Shown in pieces: positions 1 through 8,465 of a DNA stretch of 64,000 nucleotides (position 1 is the stretch's first letter; every line of letters starts with the position of its first letter). This DNA is from Maricaulis sp034670125 (GTDB taxonomy: Bacteria; Pseudomonadota; Alphaproteobacteria; Caulobacterales; Maricaulaceae). Position numbers and translations under genes: made by a program. The stretch is from the NCBI RefSeq assembly GCF_034670125.1, contig NZ_JAXMOC010000009.1, forward strand, positions 50,410 through 114,409, read 5' to 3'. Below the pieces are notes generated by a model. The model did no database searches, was not told where the DNA came from, and saw only the letters and a list, made by a program, of their open reading frames with translations.

Positions 1-494
1 CCGACGCTCACTGCGGCGCGCGGTGTAAAGCTGACATCCAGCTCCTCACCGGGGCCGGTCGACTGGAAGGACCGTTCATAGGCCACGGCGATGGTCGGCT
101 CGCGCTGGCCGCGGTCAAGCACGACCGGCGAATAGCTGTCGCCCCGCGCGGCAAACAACTGGTGGGCGCGATCGCCGCGTGTGTCCTCGAGAACCGCGAC
201 CTCGATCACACCGGCATTGCCGAGGTCAATCCGGGTGGCGCCAGTGGGCGTCAGGCCCGCAAGCGGGTTGCCGCTGAACGGGTCGTCGCTCAGCGCCAGC
301 GCCGACAGGGCCACGCGGGCCGCTTCGGGAGACAGCGGACGCACGTCGCCATCAATGGCGATCTGTTGTTCGATCATCTGCGAGGACGAGGCCCAATCGG
401 ACGCAGCGTCACCCGGCTGGGTCAGCACCCACGACACACCACCGAGCGCAACCAGCCCGGCCGTCATGATCTGTGATGTGCGCCCCAATCGCAT
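1..494 (-). CDS. Exported protein of unknown function (C-terminus outside window)
   Basis: An open frame runs leftward off the window edge from ATG at 494, with a Shine-Dalgarno-like AAGGGGAGA just upstream. The N-terminus reads MRLGRTSQIMTAGLVALGG, a basic start followed by a hydrophobic stretch, so export is likely. The next ~130 residues are rich in Asp, Ala and Thr and alternate polar and hydrophobic residues (for example around AVLEDTRGDR and SFQSTGPGEELDV), as in a beta-rich envelope protein. I do not recognise the family. It lies downstream of nrdA on the same strand, separated by about 240 bp with a terminator, so it is probably its own unit. The codon bias matches the neighbouring genes. 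Confidence 0.6.
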   Translation of the reverse strand, partial: MRLGRTSQIMTAGLVALGGVSWVLTQPGDAASDWASSSQMIEQQIAIDGDVRPLSPEAARVALSALALSDDPFSGNPLAGLTPTGATRIDLGNAGVIEVAVLEDTRGDRAHQLFAARGDSYSPVVLDRGQREPTIAVAYERSFQSTGPGEELDVSFTPRAAVSV

Positions 495-639
495 CCCGCG
501 TCTCCCCTTGGCGCGACCTTGGGCAATCTGCGGCACCAACGCACGCTGATTCACCCTTGAGGCGAAAAGGTTAACGGCGCCGGTGATCCGGGTCCATCAA
601 AACGCTTGCTGCAATGCGAGATCACGGCCGCCGGATATG

Positions 640-667
640 AAAAGGGGCGCCTTGCCGCGCCCCTTTT
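640..667 (-). terminator. Rho-independent terminator of nrdA
   Basis: A 10-bp inverted repeat AAAGGGGCGC / GCGCCCCTTT (641-650 and 657-666) has a 6-nt loop and ends in a run of four T on the minus strand. It lies about 70 bp past the nrdA stop. Confidence 0.65.
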
Positions 668-733
668 CTGCCGGCCCCTCCCCCTCGAAGCGACCGGCGA
701 TAATCCGTCATTCCCGCCTTCCGGCAGGCGAAC

Positions 734-2647
734 CTACTGGCAGGCGAGGCATTCCTCGTAATCGGTCGGGGCGGCCTCGGCCATCGAGGCCTCGGCATCC
801 GACTTTTTCTCGGAGCCGGCATAGGCGGCGCGCTGGATCGACTTGGAGCGGCAATAGTAGAGCGATTTCACGCCCTTCTCCCACGCCGACCAATGCAGCA
901 TGTGCAGGTCCCACTTATCGACATCGCCGGGCAGGAAGATGTTGAGCGACTGCGACTGGCACACATAGGGCGTGCGGTCGGCGGCATGTTCGATCACCCA
1001 GCGCTGGTCGATCTCGAAGGCGGTTCGGAAAGTCGCCTTCTCGTGCTCGTCGAGGCAATCGAGGTGCTGGACCGAGCCCTCGGCTTCCAGGATCGACGCC
1101 CACATGCCAGGCGTGTTGAGGCCCTTGGCTTCCAGAACCGCTTCCAGTTGCGGATTCTTGACCGTGGTCGAGCCGGACAGGGTCTTGTGGGTGTAGACAT
1201 TGGCCGGGATCGGCTCGATGCCGGCCGAGACACCGCCACAGATGATCGAGATCGACGCCGTCGGTGCGATCGCCAGCTTGTGCGAGAAGCGGGCCTTCAC
1301 ACCCGAGGCTTCGGCATCCGGGCAGGCGCCGCGCTCCTCGGCCAGCTTGACCGACGCGGCATCGGCGGCGGTGCGGATATGTTTGAACAGCTTGAGGTTC
1401 CAGGACTTGGCCATGGCGCTCTCGAACGGCGCATTCATCTGCTGCAACAGGGTGTGCATGCCCATCAGGCCCAAGCCCACCGAACGCTCCTGGATGGCCG
1501 AATAGACGGCGCGGTCCATCTCTGCCGGTGCGCGGTCGATGAAGTCCTGCAGCACATTGTCGAGGAAGCGGTAAATGTCCTCGATGAAATCGGGATTGTC
1601 CTTCCACTCCATGTATTTCGCCGCATTGAGCGAAGACAGGCAGCAGACCGCCGTGCGCTCCTTGCCGTTCTGGTCGAAGCCGGTCGGCAGCATGATCTCG
1701 GCACACAGGTTGGATTGGCGCACCTTCAGGCCCAGCTTGCGCTGGTGGGCCGGCAGGGCCCGGTTCACCGTGTCGGAATAGATGATGTAGGGCTCGCCCG
1801 TCTGCAGGCGCAGCTCGATGATCTTCTGCCACAGCTTGCGGGCATTGACCGTCTTGACGACCTCACCGGATTTCGGGGATTTCAGTTCGAACTCTTCATC
1901 ATCACGGACGGCTTCCATGAAGGCGTCAGAGATGTTGAGGCCGTGATGCAGGTTCAGGGACTTGCGGTTGAAATCGCCGGACGGCTTGCGGATCTCGAGG
2001 AATTCCTCGATTTCCGGATGGTGGATGTCGAGATAGACGGCGGCCGATCCGCGGCGCAGCGAGCCTTGCGAGATGGCCAGGGTCAGGCTGTCCATCACGC
2101 GGATGAAGGGAATGATGCCCGAGGTCTGGCCGATCTCGCCGATCTTCTCGCCGATCGAGCGAACATCGCCCCAATAGGTGCCGATCCCGCCGCCATTGGA
2201 CGCCAGCCAGACATTCTCGGTCCAGGTACCGACAATGTCGTCGAGGCTGTCGCCGACCGAATTCAGGAAACAGGAGATCGGCAGGCCGCGATCAGCGCCG
2301 CCATTGGACAGGACCGGCGTCGCCGGCATGAACCAGAGCTGGGAGATGTAATCATACAGACGCTGGGCGTGCTCGGTATCGTCGGCATAGGCCGTGGCGA
2401 CGCGGGCAAACATGTCCTGATAGCTTTCGCCGGGCAGGAGGTAGCGGTCTTCCAGGGTCTTCTTGCCGAATTCGGTCAGGAAGGCGTCGCGCGAACGGTC
2501 GATGCGCACGCTTTCAACCACGCGCAAATGGGTGGCGTCGGCCGCCGGTTTGGACGTTGTGGACTTGGGCTTGCCACGACGGGTCGTGGAAACGGTCTGC
2601 CGGGCGCCGTCCGGTGTCTGTTTGGCGGCTGTATCCAGTGGCGTCAT
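734..2647 (-). CDS. nrdA: Class I ribonucleoside-diphosphate reductase, alpha subunit
   Basis: Reduces ribonucleotides to deoxyribonucleotides in the cytoplasm together with a radical-generating beta subunit. Read from ATG at 2647 (GGGAG about 10 nt upstream) it has 637 residues; an in-frame start at 2845 would swallow the promoter. The active-site elements are visible: Cys126 in the SCFLNSVGD block, the radical Cys315 and Glu317 in SNLCAEI, Cys335/336 in the CCLSSLN block, and the C-terminal redox pair in ECLACQ. The residues before the first reductase helices are low-complexity, with no recognisable ATP-cone, so the dATP overall-activity site seems absent from this subunit. No nrdB is adjacent. 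Two NrdR boxes precede the gene. Confidence 0.93.
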   Translation of the reverse strand: MTPLDTAAKQTPDGARQTVSTTRRGKPKSTTSKPAADATHLRVVESVRIDRSRDAFLTEFGKKTLEDRYLLPGESYQDMFARVATAYADDTEHAQRLYDYISQLWFMPATPVLSNGGADRGLPISCFLNSVGDSLDDIVGTWTENVWLASNGGGIGTYWGDVRSIGEKIGEIGQTSGIIPFIRVMDSLTLAISQGSLRRGSAAVYLDIHHPEIEEFLEIRKPSGDFNRKSLNLHHGLNISDAFMEAVRDDEEFELKSPKSGEVVKTVNARKLWQKIIELRLQTGEPYIIYSDTVNRALPAHQRKLGLKVRQSNLCAEIMLPTGFDQNGKERTAVCCLSSLNAAKYMEWKDNPDFIEDIYRFLDNVLQDFIDRAPAEMDRAVYSAIQERSVGLGLMGMHTLLQQMNAPFESAMAKSWNLKLFKHIRTAADAASVKLAEERGACPDAEASGVKARFSHKLAIAPTASISIICGGVSAGIEPIPANVYTHKTLSGSTTVKNPQLEAVLEAKGLNTPGMWASILEAEGSVQHLDCLDEHEKATFRTAFEIDQRWVIEHAADRTPYVCQSQSLNIFLPGDVDKWDLHMLHWSAWEKGVKSLYYCRSKSIQRAAYAGSEKKSDAEASMAEAAPTDYEECLACQ

Positions 2648-2736
2648 GGTAAGTCTACTCCCCAAGCCCGAGGCAAAAAATCCCTGCTGCGACAGCCCCA
2701 ATGCTGCGCACCGAACCAACCCAAAGGTCGTATGAA

Positions 2737-2784
2737 AATCTGTATAGTGTGCCGCTGTCGCCAGCCGACCCAACATATAGTGGA
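2737..2784 (-). promoter_or_regulatory. Pair of NrdR boxes upstream of nrdA
   Basis: Two copies of the NrdR palindrome (known consensus ACACTATATATTGTGT) are read on the minus strand: CCACTATATGTTGGGT around 2769-2784 (about 13/16 matches) and ACACTATACAGATTTT around 2737-2752. Equivalent bases are 33 bp apart, about three helical turns, as is typical of NrdR operators. They lie 90-140 bp upstream of the nrdA start. Confidence 0.75.
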
Positions 2785-2860
2785 TCAATGCCGGGGCACT
2801 GGTCAACGGGGAGAATGATCCTTGAGCGGATTTTTTGGTTAACAAGCCGCTAATAAGATA

Positions 2861-2892
2861 TGCGCCCCGTCACACATCGTTAACGGGGCGCA
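2861..2892 (-). terminator. Probable terminator of putA
   Basis: Perfect 10-bp inverted repeat TGCGCCCCGT / ACGGGGCGCA (2861-2870, 2883-2892) with a 12-nt loop, about 40 bp past the putA stop. The downstream tract on the minus strand is AT-rich, not a clean T run. Confidence 0.45.
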
Positions 2893-2932
2893 TCTGCGTG
2901 TCCAACAAGGATTAACAGCGGTTAACCCCGGC

Positions 2933-5900
2933 TCATTCCAGATTGAGCAGTTCCGGATCTCCGCCCTGTGCCGCAATATTGATGGTAACCGTCCGCTCAC
3001 CCGCAAAGCGATGCAGATAGTGCGGTCCGCCCGCCTTGGGACCCGTGCCAGACAAGCCCTCTCCGCCAAACGGCTGGACCCCGACAACGGCCCCGACCAT
3101 GTTGCGGTTGACGTAGATATTGCCCGCCGGAACCAGCGACTGAATTTGCCTGTGGAAAGATGACAGGCGCGAGTGGATGCCCAGGGTCAGACCATACCCC
3201 TTGTCGGCGAGCTCGGCGGCAATGGCGGTCAATTCCTTGCGCTTGTAGCGAATGACATGGAGAATCGGGCCGAACACCTCGCGCTCGAGCAGGTCCAGCG
3301 ACGGCAGCTCCACAAGGGTCGGACCAAAGAAGAAGCCGGTGTCGAAACGCTCACCGACATCGATCTGCTTGATGATCCGTGCGCCGGCCTCCATCCGCTC
3401 GACATGGCGCAGCAGGATCTCGCGGGCCTCATTGTCGATCACCGGACCGACATCGGTCGCCGGGTCGGTCGGGTCGCCGATCTGCAACTCGTCCATGGCC
3501 CCGGCCAGCCCCTCGATGATCTCGTCCGCCGTGTCCTCCGGCAGGAAGATCACACGCAGCGCCGAACAGCGCTGCCCGGCCGACCCGAAGGCGGAATTGA
3601 TGGCATCATCGATGACCTGCTCTTTCAGGGCTGTCGTATCGACAAACATGCCGTTGAGACCGCCGGTCTCCGCGATCAGGGGCGCGATCGCGGTTTCACG
3701 GGCGGCCAGCGACCGGTTGATCAGGCGCGCCACCTCGGTCGACCCGGTAAAGGCGACACCGGCCGTGCGCGGGTCTGTGGTCAGCGCCGCACCGACAATC
3801 TCGCCGCGCCCGGGCAGCAGGTGCAGCACATCGGCCGGCAGGCCGGCTGCGTGGAACATCTTCACGGCTTCAAAGGCGATCAGCGGCGTCTGCTCGGCCG
3901 GTTTGGCGAGCACGGTATTACCGGCCGCGAGGGCGGCAGCGACCTGGCCGGCAAAGATCGCCAGCGGGAAATTCCACGGACTGATGGTGACGAAGACACC
4001 GCGCCCCTTCATGCCCAGGTGATTGGTCTCGCCCGCCGGTCCCGGCAGCCGCACAGCGCTGTCGAACTCACGCTCGGCCTGGGCTGCATAATAACGACAG
4101 AAATCGACCGCCTCGCGAACCTCGGCAATGCCGTCGGCGAGGGTCTTGCCGGCCTCGACCGCCATGATCGCCAGCAACCGGTCCATGTCCGCTTCCATGG
4201 CATCGCCCATGGCGCGCAGGATGGCGCCACGCGCCCGTCCCCCGCGCTGGTCCCAGCCTGGCTGGGCCGCGACCGCACTGTCAAAAGCCGTATCGACATC
4301 CTCGACCGAGGCGTCGACCACAGACCCGACCTGACGCGCCATGTCGACCGGCGACATAACCTGGTGGGCGGCGCCATCGACCGCGTGTCCGGCGACCAGG
4401 GGTGACGCCATCAGCTGGTCTTCACGGTTGAACGCCTCGAGCGCCCGCGCCACCCGATTGCGGGCGGCCGCCTGGGCCAGGTCCAGCCCGTCGGAATTGG
4501 CGCGCTCCTCGCCATAAAGGTCGCGTGGAAGGGCGATCTTTGCGTGACGGTTTATGGTTTCGGCGGCTTCGAACGGACCACCGGCGACCTGCTCCACCGG
4601 CACTTCGGGATCAAGGAAGGAGTGGACGAAAGAGGTGTTGGCGCCGTTCTCGAGCAACCGCCTGACCAGATAGGGCAGAAGGTCCTCATGACTGCCGACC
4701 GGCGCGTAGACGCGAACCGGAATGTCCGGGTTCAGCTGGCCGTCGGCGTCGTAAAGGGCGTCGCCCATGCCGTGCAGACGCTGGAACTCGAACGAGTCGA
4801 CACCGGCCTGCTGGGCCAGTTCACGAACAGCGGCGAGCGAATGGGCGTTGTGGGTCGCAAACTGGCCATAGATCGCATCGGGCGCGCCCAGCATCACCCG
4901 GGCGCAGACGAGATAGTTCAGGTCGGTCGCCGGCTTGGTGGTCCAGACCGGAAAGTCCGGCCAGCCATTCTGGTGACCGAACTTGATCTCGCTGTCCCAA
5001 TAGGCGCCCTTGACCAGACGGACCATGAAGCGGCGCTCGCTGGCCCGGCCCAGCTCGATCAGGGTCTCGATCACCCGGCGGGCGCGCTTCTGGTAGGCCT
5101 GCACGGCCAGGCCAAGACCGTTCCAGCCGGCCAGTTCCGGCGCCCGGGCTAGCTTGTCGAGCAGTTTCAACGACAGCACCAGCCGATCGGATTCCTCGGC
5201 GTCGAGGCAGAAACTGATATTGTGGGACTTGGCCGCGACCGCCTGTTCGAGCACCAGCGGATACAGCTCCTCCAGCACCCGCTTTTCCTTCACCGCCAGG
5301 TATTTGGGATGGAGGGCGGAAAGCTTGACCGAGACTCCATGGACCCGCTCGACCGGTCCGTCCTCGCGAGCCTTTCCGACCGCGGCGATCGCTTCCAGAT
5401 AGCGCTTGTGATAGCGCGCCGCGTCCTTGGCCGTACGGGCGCCCTCGCCCAACATGTCGAAGGAGCACAGCTCTCCCTCGCCCTTCTTGGCTCGCTTGAG
5501 GCCTTCCTTGATGGTCCGGCCGAGAACGAATTCCTCGCCCATGATCCCCATGGCGCGGAAGACGGCGGCACGGATGACCGGTTCGCCCATTTTCTGGGTC
5601 AGCTTGCGCAGATAGGTGCCCGGACTTTTGCGGGCCTCCGGTTCGACATCGATGATATTGCCGGTCAGCATCAGCCCGAGGGTCGAGGCGTTGACCAGCC
5701 AATTCTCCGACCGTCCCATGTGCTCCGACCAGGCACCGTCGGATATCCGTTCGGCGATGAGCTTGTCGGCGGTCGCCGCGTCAGGCACGCGCAACAGGGC
5801 TTCCGCCAGGCACATCAACGCCAGGCCTTCGCGGTTGGAGAGGGTGAATTCCTGCAGGAAGCTGTCCATCAGCCCGCGCGCCCGCGACGACTCGCGGGCC

Positions 5901-6058
5901 GTCCGCACCAGATCGATCGCAGCCTGGCGCACGCGTTCCCGGGCCGCTTCATCCAGCCCGGTTGCGGCTGCCAGGTCGCGGACAGCCGCCGTCTCGTCGG
6001 CGAATTTCACCGCATCAAGATCATCCCATCGCATCATGTCTCGGGCCTGGACATTCAT
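2933..6058 (-). CDS. putA: Bifunctional proline dehydrogenase / delta-1-pyrroline-5-carboxylate dehydrogenase
   Basis: Oxidises proline to glutamate in two steps: an FAD-dependent proline dehydrogenase barrel (about residues 80-430) and an NAD-dependent aldehyde dehydrogenase (about 480-1010). Start chosen at ATG 6058, preceded by AGGGAG at good spacing, giving 1041 residues; a longer frame to 6208 has no such site. Visible hallmarks are the barrel signature around RLVKGAYWD, the Rossmann region of the dehydrogenase, the glutamate in LIAETGG and the nucleophilic cysteine in GQRCSALR. There is no N-terminal ribbon-helix-helix DNA-binding domain, so this is the non-regulatory PutA class. It stands alone, with its promoter in the 400-bp gap shared with the divergent glycosyltransferase gene. 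Confidence 0.95.
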   Translation of the reverse strand: MNVQARDMMRWDDLDAVKFADETAAVRDLAAATGLDEAARERVRQAAIDLVRTARESSRARGLMDSFLQEFTLSNREGLALMCLAEALLRVPDAATADKLIAERISDGAWSEHMGRSENWLVNASTLGLMLTGNIIDVEPEARKSPGTYLRKLTQKMGEPVIRAAVFRAMGIMGEEFVLGRTIKEGLKRAKKGEGELCSFDMLGEGARTAKDAARYHKRYLEAIAAVGKAREDGPVERVHGVSVKLSALHPKYLAVKEKRVLEELYPLVLEQAVAAKSHNISFCLDAEESDRLVLSLKLLDKLARAPELAGWNGLGLAVQAYQKRARRVIETLIELGRASERRFMVRLVKGAYWDSEIKFGHQNGWPDFPVWTTKPATDLNYLVCARVMLGAPDAIYGQFATHNAHSLAAVRELAQQAGVDSFEFQRLHGMGDALYDADGQLNPDIPVRVYAPVGSHEDLLPYLVRRLLENGANTSFVHSFLDPEVPVEQVAGGPFEAAETINRHAKIALPRDLYGEERANSDGLDLAQAAARNRVARALEAFNREDQLMASPLVAGHAVDGAAHQVMSPVDMARQVGSVVDASVEDVDTAFDSAVAAQPGWDQRGGRARGAILRAMGDAMEADMDRLLAIMAVEAGKTLADGIAEVREAVDFCRYYAAQAEREFDSAVRLPGPAGETNHLGMKGRGVFVTISPWNFPLAIFAGQVAAALAAGNTVLAKPAEQTPLIAFEAVKMFHAAGLPADVLHLLPGRGEIVGAALTTDPRTAGVAFTGSTEVARLINRSLAARETAIAPLIAETGGLNGMFVDTTALKEQVIDDAINSAFGSAGQRCSALRVIFLPEDTADEIIEGLAGAMDELQIGDPTDPATDVGPVIDNEAREILLRHVERMEAGARIIKQIDVGERFDTGFFFGPTLVELPSLDLLEREVFGPILHVIRYKRKELTAIAAELADKGYGLTLGIHSRLSSFHRQIQSLVPAGNIYVNRNMVGAVVGVQPFGGEGLSGTGPKAGGPHYLHRFAGERTVTINIAAQGGDPELLNLE

Positions 6059-6458
6059 GGCGGAAACTCCCTGTTGGGCAAGTGATTGGCGCGGACAATG
6101 GTATGGCGTTTTGACAAGAGCAAGCGAAGTCTTCCGCTCGTCTGTCTTCGGGCCCACATGCCTTGGGCGGGGCAAACAGCGCACGCCCTTCGACTTGGAG
6201 ACAATCATTGCGTGGCGACCGGTTCAAGCCCGCCCGGATCACAAATTTCTTGCCCGCCGGGCCATTCCCGGCGGCGAAGTCTCCCGGTTCCGGCGGCCTG
6301 CTTTTTCACAGCCCGGCACGGCAACCGCTTTCTTCGCTTCAAGCCGCGACATTCGCCGCTATGCTGACAGCTGACTTTGTGACCCCGTTCCGCTACATCC
6401 GCAGCGCAACAACCGGAACTGCCCGGCGCCTCGTGCGCCCGACCCGACACAGGATGCC
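6059..6458. other. Divergent intergenic region putA / glycosyltransferase
   Basis: 400 bp without a convincing gene. It must hold both promoters. A 7-bp hairpin CGCCGGG / CCCGGCG lies at 6255-6273. No regulator gene of the PutR type is adjacent, and I see no clear operator. Confidence 0.5.
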
Positions 6459-7637
6459 ATGACCGACGCCACCAAAACCCCGTCCTCTGACACCGATCTC
6501 GAAACCGATCTGGATACGGATACCGAAATCGAAACCGGCAATGGCGGCGATGAACGCCCGCAGCGTATCATGCTGGTCACCGATGCCTGGGAACCACAAG
6601 TGAACGGCGTCGTACGGACGCTGTCCCGAACCGTCGAAGAAGCCCGGGCCATGGGTCACCAGGTCGAAGTGATCCATCCCGGCCTGGGTTACAAGACGAT
6701 CCCGATGCCGACTTATCCGGAGATCAAGTTGGCGCTTGGTGCGCGCAAGGACATTGCCCAGCGCTTCAAGGCCTTCGAGCCGGAAGCGATCCATATTGCC
6801 ACCGAGGGTCCGCTTGGCATGGCGGCGCGGCGCATCTGCGTGAAGTGGAAACTGCCGTTCACGACCAGCTACCACACCAAATACCCTGAATACATCAATG
6901 CCCGCTTCCCCTTTGTTCCGGTTGGCCTGGGCTATGCCTTCATGCGCTGGTTCCACAACGCCTCTGGACGGGTGATGGTCACCACGCCGTCCATGCGCGA
7001 CGATCTCGCCGGGCGCGGCTTCAAGAATCTCACCGCCTGGGCCCGCGGCGTCGATATCGAATTGTTCAACCCGGACAAGCGCTTCATCGGCGGCGAAGAC
7101 GTCTATGCCGGCCTCGAACGCCCGATCTACGTCAATGTCGGCCGGATCGCGGTCGAGAAGAATATCGAGACCTTCCTCAAGCTCGACCTGCCCGGCACCA
7201 AGGTTGTGGTCGGCGACGGTCCGCAGCGCGAGGAGTTGCAGGAACGCTATCCCGACGCGGTCTTCCCGGGACCGAAATTCGGTGCCGAGCTGGCGCGCTG
7301 GTTCGCCGACGCCGACGTCTTCGTCTTTCCCAGCTGGACCGACACGTTCGGCCTGGTCAATCTGGAAGCGATGGGCTGCGGTACGCCGGTCGCGGCCTTC
7401 CCGGCCCATGGTCCCAAGGACATCATCCCGGGGTCGGGCGGCGGCTTCATCAATGACGATCTGCGTCAGGCCTGCCTGGACTGTCTCGAAATCAAGCGGG
7501 AAGCCCCGCGCGCCCACGCTGAAAAGCATTCCTGGCGCCAGTGCGCGATCGACTTCATCACCAATCTCACCCCGCACCCCAAACCCGAACGCCGCCGCTT
7601 CTGGCGCCGGCTGCGCAAGCGCAAGACGCTGTACTAG
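6459..7637 (+). CDS. GT4-type glycosyltransferase (group 1)
   Basis: A 392-residue GT-B glycosyltransferase resembling the family that contains plant-type sulfoquinovosyltransferase and mannosyltransferases acting on lipids. The N-terminal domain begins with RIMLVTDAWEPQVNGVVRTL, typical of these enzymes. The C-terminal nucleotide-sugar domain has the VGRIAVEKN block near the middle and the sequence FPSWTDTFGLVNLEAMGCG, which holds the E-x7-E donor-binding motif. Residues 1-30 are an acidic Asp/Thr/Glu repeat with no homologous function, and the C-terminus is strongly basic, consistent with peripheral membrane attachment. The start is ATG 6459 with only a short AGGA upstream. The sugar and acceptor cannot be read from the sequence. 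Its 3' end lies 3 bp from the convergent XRE gene. Confidence 0.85.
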   Translation: MTDATKTPSSDTDLETDLDTDTEIETGNGGDERPQRIMLVTDAWEPQVNGVVRTLSRTVEEARAMGHQVEVIHPGLGYKTIPMPTYPEIKLALGARKDIAQRFKAFEPEAIHIATEGPLGMAARRICVKWKLPFTTSYHTKYPEYINARFPFVPVGLGYAFMRWFHNASGRVMVTTPSMRDDLAGRGFKNLTAWARGVDIELFNPDKRFIGGEDVYAGLERPIYVNVGRIAVEKNIETFLKLDLPGTKVVVGDGPQREELQERYPDAVFPGPKFGAELARWFADADVFVFPSWTDTFGLVNLEAMGCGTPVAAFPAHGPKDIIPGSGGGFINDDLRQACLDCLEIKREAPRAHAEKHSWRQCAIDFITNLTPHPKPERRRFWRRLRKRKTLY

Positions 7638-7640
7638 GGG

Positions 7641-7874
7641 TTAGTCGCCGCCCCGGTCCAGGTCCGCTGAATCGATCTCGTAGTCGAGAATGTCAGCGGG
7701 CTTGCATTCGAGCACCAGGCAGAGCCGGGACAAGGTGTCAAAGCGGACTCCTCGCACATGTCCGCGTCGCAGCAGCGACAGCTGGGTTTCGGATATGCCG
7801 ATCTGTTCGGCGACATCGCGAGCGCGCACCTGTCTTCGGGCGAGGACAAGGTCAAGTGTGACGCGGACCGGCAT
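7641..7874 (-). CDS. Small XRE/Cro-type transcriptional regulator
   Basis: A 77-residue protein that is almost entirely one helix-turn-helix domain. Recognition region: ARDVAEQIGISETQLSLLRRG, followed by LCLVLECKPADILDY, the closing helix typical of the YozG-like subgroup. Its ATG overlaps the stop of the upstream membrane protein gene by one base (TGATG), so the two are translationally coupled. A DUF2975 membrane protein paired with a tiny XRE protein is a recurrent bacterial two-gene module whose signal is not well understood; here the regulator probably acts on its own promoter. Confidence 0.85.
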   Translation of the reverse strand: MPVRVTLDLVLARRQVRARDVAEQIGISETQLSLLRRGHVRGVRFDTLSRLCLVLECKPADILDYEIDSADLDRGGD

Positions 7875-8338
7875 CAGACGAATCCGTCCAGATGCGTCTT
7901 CATCACCGCCGCGCGACGCGCCAGCATGACCAGCGCCAACCCCACGAGGGCGATCGCCAGCGCATTAACATCAAGCGCGAACTCAACTCCGCGCATCTGC
8001 GTAAAACCATTGCCGATCAGGTAGATGAGGCCCGGCTGAACAATCACAACTGCCACCGCACCCAGCATTAGGGACGCGCCCATGGCCTGAAGACCCCGGA
8101 TCATCGCCTCGTCGAACGCATTCCCTCGGTCGAGATCGGCGAGGACATTGGCAACGGACCACACAGCCCACAGAAAGAAGGCCGGCGCAATCAGGCCAAC
8201 CAGTCCAGCGGCCATCCGGGTGCCCACCCCGGGCCCCGGTGATGACAGGGCCGACAGATCGACCTGGCCAGCGAACAGGACGAGCCCGAGCCCGCAGACG
8301 CCGACGCGAATGAGAAGCGGGGTGGACAGATTTGGCAT
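7874..8338 (-). CDS. DUF2975-type integral membrane protein
   Basis: 154 residues with four predicted membrane helices: roughly 8-28, 42-62, 90-115 and 127-147. The block WSVANVLADLDRGNAFDEAMIRGLQAMG is characteristic of the DUF2975 family. The start is supported by an excellent GAGGAGGT eight nucleotides upstream. It is the first gene of a two-gene operon with the XRE regulator. The upstream 70 bp are very AT-rich (runs of A/T around 8365-8410) and probably contain the promoter. No enzymatic motif is visible; a membrane sensor or regulator partner is the usual suggestion. Confidence 0.8.
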   Translation of the reverse strand: MPNLSTPLLIRVGVCGLGLVLFAGQVDLSALSSPGPGVGTRMAAGLVGLIAPAFFLWAVWSVANVLADLDRGNAFDEAMIRGLQAMGASLMLGAVAVVIVQPGLIYLIGNGFTQMRGVEFALDVNALAIALVGLALVMLARRAAVMKTHLDGFV

Positions 8339-8410
8339 GCGAAACCTCCTCGCAGAAAATTTAATCCGGAGGTCAATATATTTAGGTTTTAATTAAAATC
8401 AATCTACAAA

Positions 8411-8443
8411 CAAAAAAGGGGGCGGCACTAGGGCCGCCCCCTT
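8411..8443 (-). terminator. Strong rho-independent terminator of the porin-pstS operon
   Basis: 11-bp stem AAGGGGGCGGC / GCCGCCCCCTT (8416-8426, 8433-8443) with a 6-nt loop, followed on the minus strand by six T. It lies 23 bp past the pstS stop. Confidence 0.9.
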
Positions 8444-8465
8444 GATAGCAATCGAGAAGCGAGAC

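Noticed and set aside
893..2818. 641-codon open frame on the plus strand opposite nrdA
   Set aside because: Antisense shadow of a high-GC gene; the opposite strand encodes an unmistakable ribonucleotide reductase with all active-site cysteines.
2647..2845. N-terminal extension of nrdA to 2845
   Set aside because: It would place the NrdR boxes inside the gene, and ATG 2647 has the ribosome site.
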